Part shown: positions 31,019 through 39,039 of the stretch, in pieces | How positions within the stretch are numbered: the stretch's first letter is position 1 | Layout: each line of letters opens with the position of its first letter | DNA from: Cristatella mucedo | Lineage: Eukaryota > Bryozoa > Phylactolaemata > Cristatellidae | DNA: 39,039 bases | Assembly (NCBI GenBank): GCA_009760855.2 | Contig: WPIO01000478.1 | Coordinates: 1-39,039, forward strand | Direction of reading: 5' to 3' | Position numbers and translations under genes: made by a program | The notes under the pieces: generated by a model | Seen by the model: only the letters and a program-made list of their open reading frames with translations | What the model was told of the DNA's origin: nothing | Database searches by the model: none

Positions 31019-31240
31019 ATCTATGCTACTCACTACCTAATCTGCTCTCCTGACTCTGCCATGCTTCCCACTTTATTTTTGTTCCGTGAGACGAAGTCGG
31101 TTGGCCACCGAATGCGTACCGAAAGCCGCTTAGGCTGTGAGTGTGCTAAGCCAAACTCTCCTGCGTAACATCCACATGGTCTTTATGACTTTGTGGAGTT
31201 ACAGACGGGGCACATTTCATTGCATTACATTCCTGAATGC
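30830..31240 (+). mobile_element. B-family 3' end fused to an A element
   Basis: After the duplicated junction, B continues through GCTACTCACTACCTAATCTGC, GAGACGAAGTCGGTTGGCCACCG and ACCGAAAGCCGCTTAGGCTGTG to a terminal GAGTTACAGACGGGGCAC near 31208 and an ATTGCATTACATT tail. Its 5' truncation is at the A 3' UTR, which lacks its ATT tail. Confidence 0.75.
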
Positions 31241-31329
31241 TTCATCAAGTATATTATTGTTTATATTAGTATTATTACTATTACTTTTCCTATTGGCTCA
31301 ATTTTTTTCACAATCGATAACTCTTCTTC

Positions 31330-31530
31330 CCGCCAGTGTAATTGGCAAATACAACGAACAATTCAGCTTCCATGCCGATGATATACAGCTTTGCCTATGC
31401 TGTGATCCTTCACCACTACCTTGCTTTATGTACTGCTGTCAGTCATACTCGGAGGACAACACACTTTCTCAAATTGAATCTCCATAAAACTGAATTACTA
31501 GTTATGGGCCAACCTTGTATTATTTAGAAA
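31330..31530 (+). mobile_element. Reverse-transcriptase fragment with HADD motif
   Basis: The segment reads YNEQFSFHADDIQLCL near 31350-31400, matching the YADDTQL catalytic block, followed in another frame by HFLKLNLHKTELLVMG near 31465-31510, the KLNxxKTExLVxG strip that follows it in CR1/L2 enzymes. It is close to A but shows frame breaks and no 3' end. Confidence 0.65.
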
Positions 31531-31540
31531 TTAGTAAACC

Positions 31541-32229
31541 AATCTTTAAAAATGGGTTTGGTTAGCATATTTAATGTAGCAGAGGGGGAGCCAGGACTTT
31601 CATCGATGGGGGACCAGTAAGATCTTAATGAAGGGTACAAGATCTGCAACTAGTGAAACATTATTCAGCATGGCATGAAGCAGCTACGGCTTATTTATGA
31701 TGCCATCATTATCACTGGTGTTGTTCTTTATAAATTTATAATGGTTTTGCGTAATTTAGAAGCACTATAAAAAGTGCTTCTGCCATAAATAATTTGGTCG
31801 AAAAAACTGTACCCGCGTTCGATTATATATTGTGCATGCCTATACCTATATTTTGTTTATCGCTTGTGCATATACATATCGTAAATGGATGCAGCAACTG
31901 GAGCCAGCTACTACTGATGGCAGAGAACATGCTGACGACAAGCAGTGACTAGCAAATTATTGGATCTTTTTTGGGCAGTGAACAGTTAAGAGTTACCTAC
32001 AACGCCGTCAGCAATATTCCTAAACGTATTGCTGTGCCTTCTTGGCTGGCTAATGTGAGGTCAGCTGGAACAGAAAACACTGCCTCGAAATTTTAGTGGC
32101 GACTGTAGTAAAAAACATAAGAGGCTTCACTACCCGACCCATAGTTCTGAGGCAGTAAAGCAATAATTATCTCCCGGCTCTGAGTCTGGTCGGTTAATGC
32201 ATAGCTGTGGCGAGTAGCACCAGTGTTCT
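31541..32229. other. Unassigned sequence with one strong hairpin
   Basis: No gene was found. A perfect 9-bp-arm inverted repeat lies at 31758-31781 (AGAAGCACT, loop ATAAAA, AGTGCTTCT). Nothing ties it to a particular RNA or element. Confidence 0.4.
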
Positions 32230-32490
32230 CATCGACTTGAGTGCTGCCTAAAGCCACTAGAGCAGAAGCCGCTAGGCCGCATCCACAACTCTCCGCAAGT
32301 CAGTTCTTTAATATAAGGTTTTCGAGGAGATTTGCGAATCGTATGAGGCTAGCTACACTGCTGCTGAATATATGTTCTACCTTCCCAAGTTTGTACTAAA
32401 GTTACTACACCAGCCTGCTGAAGTAATGAACTGACTGCAGTTTTAGGCACTCGTAAACTGAAGTAGTGGCTTGCATAGCACACTTTAGGA
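32230..32490 (+). repeat. Repeat C, 5' part
   Basis: GAGGCTAGCTACACTGCTGCTG (near 32344), ATATGTTCTACCTTCCC and GGCACTCGTAAACTGAAGTAG (near 32445) match 6838-6965. The copy breaks off where an inverted A fragment starts. Confidence 0.6.
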
Positions 32491-32510
32491 ACTAGTTTGC
32501 ATAGCACACT

Positions 32511-33123
32511 TTGGTAGCATGCAAACTAAATGCACGGACTCCGAAGGATTTTAGGTCTGTATGGCGTATATGCAGGCTGTTTGATTCCAAAACGCTGGTG
32601 ATACGATGCTTGGTCTGGTGGGGTAATAGATCTAAGAAATAGGATGGAGCTAAAAGATGAAGTGACCTAAATATGAGCTCCACTCCCTCGAAGTGAGTTC
32701 GTTGCTTCACTAGGAGCCACAGCAGATCAATGGGAAGTGGTGTAATGTGGCAACTTCTATGCTCACGTCAGACAAGCCGAGCTTTCGAGTTTTGCACTAG
32801 CTGCTATCGCCTGATGGCACATGCTGGTAAGCCTGTAAGCTGTGATTTGCAGAAGTCGAGTCAGGATGTCAAGAATGCATAGACCAAGTTAGATGTGGTA
32901 TCGTTATCTAAATAAGCCCAAATTTTAGCAATATTATGAAGCTGAAAAGAAGAAGATTAGACTGCGATTCGTCCTTTTTTGATCATGGGTGATGACACTG
33001 TGCATGTTGCCACTAACCACTCTTGAATGTTGACCCTGAGCATGTCATCGCTAACCGTGGTATTTATGTTTTTCATCAAGCATGATGTTACTCCTCATTC
33101 AATCGCTTTTTCTTGGAGGGAAA
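32511..33123. mobile_element. A-family insertion with inverted 5' segment (twin-priming structure)
   Basis: 32511-32955 is antisense A from the C-terminal RT region (minus-strand frame FRSLHLLAPSYFLDLLPHQ, TDLKSFGVRAFSLHA) back to the earlier CAGCTTCATAATATTGC block. From about 32962 the + strand carries the A 3' UTR (GATTCGTCC, CACTGTGCATGTTGCCACTAACCAC). The consensus position at the outer end of the inverted part nearly meets the start of the + part. The direct repeat TGCATAG(T)CACACT stands at 32498-32510 and 33124-33137 and could be the target-site duplication. Confidence 0.6.
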
Positions 33124-33137
33124 TGCATAGTCACACT

Positions 33138-33400
33138 ACCAAGTTACACTGAGAGTGGTAACTCAGAAAATGTGGGTAGGGCACCTAAAGGGTTCCATTC
33201 CAAGAGGATGCCCAACGACCCGGGTGTGATGCCAAGTGTTGGCCTTTTCCCTCGCTTCCACATATACTCGATATACTTGACTGAGTCAGTCTGGGGTTTG
33301 AGTGAGATGTATTCACTCACAATATTACTAGATTCTGGTGTTAGAACCGGCAACGAGAGAAACAAGGAAGTTTAGATTGTACTATATTTAGGCCATATCA
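33138..33400. other. Unassigned insert-like segment, open on both strands
   Basis: A stretch of more even base composition sits between an A end and a B tail. It is open across most of its length on the + strand (33082-33375) and on the - strand (33144-33365; segments such as KRGKRPTLGITPGSLGILLEW). The family is not recognised. It could be a fragment of a further mobile element. Confidence 0.3.
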
Positions 33401-33546
33401 TCGTCATGTAAATGTAATGTAATGTGTCTCCGTCTGTAACTCCACAAAGTCATATAGACTATGTTGGTGTTACACAGGAGAGTTTTGTACAGCTCACTCA
33501 CAGCCTAAGCGGCTTGCAGTACGAATTCGGTATCAAACAGACTAGC
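33400..33546 (-). mobile_element. B-family 3' end fragment with ATTAC-type tail
   Basis: TGTCTCCGTCTGTAACTCCACAAAG at 33424-33449 and CAGCCTAAGCGGCTTGCAGTACG near 33501 are the antisense 3' end. The leftward GTAAATGTAATGTAATG is its tail, giving (ATTAC)n in element sense. Confidence 0.75.
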
Positions 33547-34439
33547 GAGTGCCTAGCACTTAGCTGATAGCAATCTCGGCACGTCCACAAAAAGGCTCAG
33601 CCAATCAACTGAAAGCCACGGCAGCCCGGCAAAAGGGTCGAAAACAGACGAATAAGATCAGACATTCATTTTAGCTTTTCTCTGCTAACTCAAGTAAACC
33701 ATCTAAGTCGGACGCGGAATGCATATCGATGCATCTCTGTAATTGTTTGACATTCGAATATTTAGCATATTTCTTTATATTTTGGGTTTCGTCATAACGT
33801 GACATCGGCGACCACCCACTATAGCTATACTTGCCTTGGATTACGCTGACTAAGTTTACGTACTAAAAATCAAGAAATAGAATTTAAATTTTCCATGTTG
33901 AACCTCAAAAAGTCTTAACAGTAAAGCTATCCTTTATACTGAAACTCGATCGGTAAAATACGTCCTATGTGTGATGCCTTGCCTTCCATTTCATTTCCAA
34001 CCCGACCAGTATAATTAATCATTTAAATTTATTTTGATATAGTAAACACAGGCATAATTTATCCACCAGCAGCTACAGATTTCAACTCTCCGTTATTCTG
34101 ATGTAGCTAATACAGCATTCAAAACTTTCGCCGAAAGAGCATTTTGTGTTTGTTAATTTGTAAATGGAAAAAATGGGCTCAGTTCTTGCTATGCTATTCG
34201 GCACGACCACGCCCCAACAGAGCAATCGTAATACAGCAGCTAATCTCGAAATACTTTCAGCTGGTTCGATCGCTGAAGCACGACTGAGTTATTTGATGAG
34301 GCGATGTAAGTATAGCTTGACAATAGCTTGCATATATTCACCTTGCACTCAGGATGATACCCCCATGAATCATCGCTTTCTATGCCGGCCTTTCCTTCAA
34401 TGCAAGCCACTGCTTATTGATTTAATTAAATCCTGTCTC
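33547..34439. other. Unassigned sequence
   Basis: No recognised repeat was found. A 98-codon + frame at 34164-34460 has no motif or splice support and its end overlaps a B remnant. Confidence 0.35.
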
Positions 34440-34780
34440 GCCAATCTAGACGTTTGGTGACAGAAGCTCTTTAAGTGCAAGTCCAAGAAAGTAGAACTTA
34501 CTTCCACTACTGTTAGGCAAGGACAATTACTCTGCTGCTGCCGGTACTGCACATTAGTTCCTGTCGCCCTGGACTGCTACTGTTATGCTACTCACAAACT
34601 AAGCGTCTCTTATGAGATTCCACAAAGCTTCTAACTTTTTCATAGATAAGTGAGATGAAGTAAGATACATGCCAATATTCATCCAGAAAGCCATAAGGCT
34701 TTGAGTTAGCTCTACATTACACTACTGAGTGACATCCAAATGCCTTAGGAGCTTTGTGGAGCTATGGAAAGATATCGTTG
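34440..34780 (+). mobile_element. Highly decayed B-family 3' end
   Basis: GTTTGGTGACAGAAGCTCTTTAAG (near 34453), TGCTACTGTTATGCTACTCACAAAC and GAGCTTTGTGGAGCTATGGAAAGATATC (near 34750) follow the B order. This is the most diverged B copy noted. Confidence 0.5.
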
Positions 34781-34934
34781 AAGATTCAGTTCGGTTGTGG
34801 ATAGACGGAAATGTTCCATCCATAATTGTATTAGGCTAATCAGAACAGATTTATTGGAGAGTTTTATTTTTAGTTCTCCTCATTCTTCACCTATTTACTC
34901 GATAACTACTTTTTTTACTTGGTAAGCCAACCTA

Positions 34935-35195
34935 CCCGTAATAATATGATAATAATAATGCATTTGAGAAAGCCCCTTAGAGAAATCAATCACTTTCTAG
35001 GGGCTTCAAGTTTTCTCCGAAGGGAAGTGTAGGGACGCCTAAGTGCGAATTATTTGGATTGCTTGCTTGTTTGCCCATTGCGCCTATAGTAAGTGCAGAA
35101 TCAAAAAAGTTATTATTAACAATGCTAAGTGCAATTGTTGTCTCGCATAGTCCTAGGATGATCGGTATATTATTCAAATCCATATTTCTTGTTTC
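34935..35195 (-). mobile_element. L2-like 3' end of a third subfamily, with terminal hairpin
   Basis: In element sense it ends with a hairpin (34969-35006 on this strand: AAGCCCC and GGGGCTT arms around AGAAATCAATCACTTTCT), then TCTCAAATGCATTATTATTATC. The layout copies that of A, but the stem sequence differs (GCCCC instead of GCGCC), so it is probably a related family. Confidence 0.6.
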
Positions 35196-36599
35196 TTTAT
35201 CAGGAAAACACGAGAATTTGTAATCTCAGACCGTCTCCGACCAAAGACATCATTGTTGCTGTGTCGTGAAATTATCTTTCTTGTTCCTTCTAGGTAGTGA
35301 TGCTATTTCTCGCAGCTACTGGTGATGACTATGTCTACTGTGAAAGCTCTCAGCATGACCACTCATCGGGCGTGATAGTGGGATTGAGCAACAATTCGAC
35401 CGGCTTCAATGGGTAATAATTTATTACAAGTAACGCCAGCCAAGCCCAGTCTACTCACACTAGCCGACTGCCGTGGTCGAGGGATCGAGCCCTCGCCTTC
35501 CATTGAACTCATTCGGCAGCCATATATTCCATGCATGCCTTGTTTGTCGCTCTGTCATGCCACTGTGTGTTCCGAGCCCGCACGACAGCGAGTGGAAGTT
35601 TTTTGATGGTGGACGCCCGGTAGACACTTCCAATGCATAGATTTGGGCAGGAATGGCGACTCATCTAGTGGGTCATTGTCTGCTCTTCCATATGTCGTGA
35701 GCTTGCATCTGCTAAGGCAGTCTGAGCCCTGTCAAGGTCTCGGCCCAGTGCTCGCAGGCTGCAAGAGTCGTGTTCAGTCACAGCTACAAAGAAAGTTACG
35801 AGATCCCGGATTACGACAATCTATTCCCCATTCAAACTTGTATTACCAGCACATGCTACAACTGTTCGGGAGTCACCCTGTAGAAATTACCTCCTCAAAT
35901 CTTGCTCAAATTCTTGTCTGGCAACGTTTCTGGAGATGTCGTGAACGGCTCAACCTTGCTATCCATCACCAAGCTAATATAATCTTACTTACTAAATAAG
36001 CTTAATTCCCTTGCTCGGTCTAATTTCCTCGTAACTTTTTTAGTCTTGTGCGACTTTCTCTCGGTCGGCTAGCAAATGCCTACCGGATGCGATTTAGAAT
36101 TTCCGTGAAAAATATAAAAATCTAGCCTTTCACAGCAACACAGATGCGTATTCGCTTATTTGTAGATGAAGAGACGGCAATTCGCATAACAATTATTTCT
36201 TTCAAAATGTCTCCTCGTGGATGGGTAGATACGAATCGTAGTCTATTTTTACGATTAAAGCTATATTGGTAATCATTCGATGCATTTGTATAGAGACAAA
36301 GTCATGCAAAAGTAATTTCAAGTGAGGGTCAAAGAAGCTGTCACATGAGTGAAGTCTAGTTCAGGCCAAAGTCTTGGCTAATGCAAATAGTGGAAATTCC
36401 TAATAATGGATGAAATATCCTTTTTGCTTTACTTCCAAGCAGATATATATATATATATTTTTTTAATGGAGAGGCTTAAAACTGTTTATACTATTCAACT
36501 TTGATGTTCGATGAATTTCGTGTCGTGTTCACCTTTTTTAACTAGCACACCCTACCGTTATTGCTTGACCCTAAGACTAGCCAGTACTGCTTTCTTTAG
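35196..36599. other. Unassigned, locally GC-richer patch
   Basis: 35400-35800 is visibly richer in G and C than its surroundings. It holds a 6-bp-arm inverted repeat CGAGGG-ATCGAG-CCCTCG at 35478-35495, whose centre resembles a tRNA B box (GATCGAGCC), so an old tRNA-derived SINE is possible but not shown. The 118-codon frame at 35643-35999 (+) has no recognised domain. The rest shows nothing identifiable. Confidence 0.3.
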
Positions 36600-37215
36600 G
36601 AACAACAATAATAATATTAATAAACTCGATAAGCACCGTCAGACAACTCAATCTCTTCCTCGGTGCTTTCATTCGCTGCAAAAGGATGCGGTTGTGTCAT
36701 TCACGTTAAGGTCCCTACAATTTTCGGCTCCAGTTTATTTATCGGTCGACTCCTACATCAGGCTAAGGATAGTGCAAACCAGTATTTAGAATCCAACTCT
36801 TCACCTATACCTCGTACGAACATTAAATCCTGTAGAGAACGTGCCTCAAGTTCGTGCTCACCGAAAGACTGGAACTTAGTCAAACTGGCTGGCTTCGTGA
36901 CATCGCCTGACCTGACCACAATTCAAGAGAGGGTACAAGTGTATCTATTTATCATCGAATTTAGTGGGACCGTGTGATTTGGCATTTAATTGCTAATGCT
37001 TGCTCATCATGTGCCTATCGCAAATAACAATATTAGCATTCTGACCCTTTGTATTAAAACCTTGACCACGTTATTCTTGTCAATTAAAGCACAACCGACC
37101 ACTAAAACTTTGATTGTGCTTTCTATTCACCAAATGTAAATGGCAAAAAGAGATTGGGTTCAGATACGTTGCATCAACAGATATGAGAATTGCATGGTTG
37201 TTATTTTGATTATAG
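36600..37215 (+). mobile_element. A-family 3' part, decayed
   Basis: The sequence follows PRTNIKSCRERASSSCSPKDWN (about 36810-36880), GACCTGACCACAATTCAAG, TTTAGTGGGACCGTGTGATT and CACCAAATGTAAATGG...AGAGATT. It corresponds to the A C-terminus and 3' UTR. Its ATT tail is nearly erased (TTGTTATTTTGATTAT near 37200). Frames are broken. Confidence 0.65.
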
Positions 37216-37229
37216 AAAACCGGCTGCAA

Positions 37230-38945
37230 TCGTGAACTTACTTCAGTATTAAGCACTCGAAAGCTAAGGTACCTGCTTGAGTTGGATGCTTTATGTATCT
37301 AAAATCAGAGTCACCTAAGGTAGTACTAAAAGATGCACCAGGCAGATGTAGAACAACTGTATTCTACTTAAAATAATGTGTGAACGGAATCAGGAGTGTT
37401 AATAAATAATAGAACTTGCCTTACTGGCTGATAAATAGCTTCCAGCAAAATACACTAGTACAGTTTGTGAAGAAATTATGACACATGTGGTGTGCAGTCA
37501 ATCGTAACTTGGAAGTATTTTATGACTTAGACGAGGATGGATTTAAGGGTGTGCGAAATAACTAGGAAACCGCAAGAAGGCAGTGGGGGAATCAGTGCAC
37601 TGTAGCAGTTTAATCGTTCTTAATCCTTGCAATCGAAATATTGTGCATCAATAGCTAATGAAGAATCACAAACAAGATAGCCAACCACTCCAGCGACATC
37701 ATAGCTATCTTTTTGCTCTTTTAGCATAAAGTAGAGTCTTGAGTTATTCCTCTCACAATACAAACACAATGAGATTCGACATAGTTTGGAGGTCCTTTGG
37801 TAGCAAGCTCGAGATTATTCTGAGCCCTTAATGAAACTTAACCTCTATTACAGCGTAGTAAACGGCTATGGGTTATTCATAATTTTAAAGCTGAATGCTG
37901 AACTTTGACCGCCAGCATTTCAAGCTTAGAACTGAGGTAGTCTTACACGGTAAATCGAGTCACAGAGTAGACTTGTGACCACCCGTATTTGTAGCCTAAG
38001 CATGACAGTGACATAAGTCATCACGTAAAAAAGCTGAGGTGTCGATCATCATATGTGAGCTGCAAAACAACAGACGTCTGCCGCCCTACGTCGTCTGAGC
38101 CTTAACCGGGTCCTAAGAACTTAACTGTGTGTGATTTTCGCATAAGATTTGTAAATTACATATATGGTACAGACAGAGCCCTGTGAAGTCCGTTGTATGA
38201 GTCCCACTGAATGCAAAAACCTTAAACTAAGCGGCTTTGGAAAACCAAAGACAGAAGCAAATTATGGTACCTTTGATTGGTGGATCGATGAATTCACCAT
38301 CCGGTAACAGGACGTAGGATTGCATCTAAAATCAAACCATTCCTTAGTTCGCTTGGAAAACCCTATCGGGTTGTGTGCACATTACAGATACTGTACAGAA
38401 AGCTCCATCAAAAACTGACTGGTAAAATGCACAATGTCCATCCGTCTAGCTTTGTGAAATATGTTACTGTCTTAGGAAAAAACTGAAAAAGTGATTACCG
38501 ATCGTGGCATTAGGAAAATGGCTCAGTCAGGCAAGGTCTTTTCCTTAATACTGTGATAGCTACTGCTGCAGAACAGCACAAAGCCACCTGGAGCGAAACA
38601 GCATGGTTATTTTACAAGCACATTCCGTTGAAGCATTAGCTTTGGACCTTTCGAAAGTAGAGGTGAAATAAAAGAATATGAATCAATTTGTATCTACTCA
38701 CACAACATTTTTTTAAAGTGGAAGCTGAGCTTTAAAAGCATGCCTTTATGTCTCGATAGGAATTGCAGAATCGCTGTCGGCAGGAATCGTTCGCACCAGT
38801 ACCTTGAAATACGATCTAGTACCAAGGGTCATAGTCAGCTTTCGTAGAGCCATAATCTAGCTCACAAAAGCTGCAACATAATGACACTGTCGTTTCGGAA
38901 ATTTAGTTGGTTATAGCTAGCCTTTTTCCTACAGTTGCTTGGTTA
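37230..38945 (+). repeat. Repeat C, third long copy
   Basis: AAGCACTCGAAAGCTAAGGTAC (near 37254), CATAGCTATCTTTTTGCTCTTTTAG (near 37700), CAGCATTTCAAGCTTAGAACTGAGGTAG (near 37912), GACAGAAGCAAATT (near 38250) and GTCATAGTCAGCTTTCGTAGAGCC (near 38830) occur in the same order as in 6950-8870. It lacks the first ~200 bases seen at 6730. No coding potential. Confidence 0.6.
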
Positions 38946-39039
38946 CGATCGATCCTAAGGAAATTGTTACTTTTGCAGACCTTTCCAAAGCATATGTACA
39001 CGATTTATACTAGCACAGATAGCCATCCTTCGTCGACGA

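Noticed and set aside
32492-32710. 72-codon minus frame as an independent small gene
   Set aside because: It is the A-family reverse transcriptase C-terminus (SLHLLAPSYFLDLLPHQ).
35478-35495. tRNA gene
   Set aside because: The hairpin loop has six bases rather than the seven of a T arm, and no acceptor, D or anticodon arms could be matched around it.
1-39039. CRISPR arrays, bacterial operons, rRNA genes
   Set aside because: No regularly spaced identical repeats with unique spacers, no bacterial gene spacing and no rRNA-like conserved blocks were seen. Intron, microsatellite and CR1/L2 content mark the DNA as animal.

Overview
The window is an AT-rich animal (metazoan) genomic segment. The grounds are GT-AG introns, a signal-peptide gene with polyadenylation signals, long TA and GT microsatellites, and many decayed non-LTR retrotransposons of the CR1/L2 group with microsatellite-like 3' tails. 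A small-genome or short-intron invertebrate fits best (the one gene has introns of 95 and 88 bases), but the species cannot be named from sequence alone. No prokaryotic, viral or organellar gene is visible. Most of the window is debris of two retrotransposon families, called here A (L2-like, ends in an ATT repeat) and B (ends ACGGAGATAC plus a short tail), and of an unrecognised repeat, C.

The central discovery is a short gene at 3232-3609 (+). It has three exons and encodes a 64-residue secreted peptide precursor: signal peptide, acidic propeptide, a Lys-Arg processing site, and an 18-residue C-terminal peptide ending in glycine (a possible amidation donor). A second copy lies in inverted orientation at 16197-16573 (-), inside an inverted segmental duplication of about 3.46 kb per arm (about 1190-4655 + versus 15150-18625 -). 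The copies have identical intron lengths and identical exon 2 and 3 lengths. Exon 1, exon 2, the introns and the flanks are about 67-83% identical by hand count, but the mature-peptide stretch is only about 41% identical with no net length change. A conserved leader and pro region with a hypervariable mature peptide is the signature of fast-evolving defence or secretion peptide families rather than of neuropeptides. Copy 2 is broken by a 1-base deletion in the signal exon, an altered splice donor and lost polyadenylation signals.

Layout: 1-1190 nothing recognised; 1190-4655 left duplication arm (B element, peptide gene, an A-like tail); 5560-6300 A fragment (-); 6730-8870 repeat C; 10130-11165 repeat C; 11212-11986 two B fragments in inverted contact; 12040-12625 A; 13068-13712 duplicated TA microsatellite and an orphan open frame; 14780-14900 B fragment; 15150-18625 right duplication arm; 18780-19510 repeat C (-); 19625-21545 longest B copy (-); 21745-23270 B and A fragments; 23271-25971 mostly unassigned; 25972-27115 B (-) with a GT tail; 27420-28215 low-complexity AAATAAAG / TA / TTTA block; 28315-31530 A and B copies, including a nested A and a duplicated A/B chimera; 32230-33546 repeat C, a twin-priming-like A and a B end; 34440-37215 B and A ends around a more GC-rich patch; 37230-38945 repeat C.
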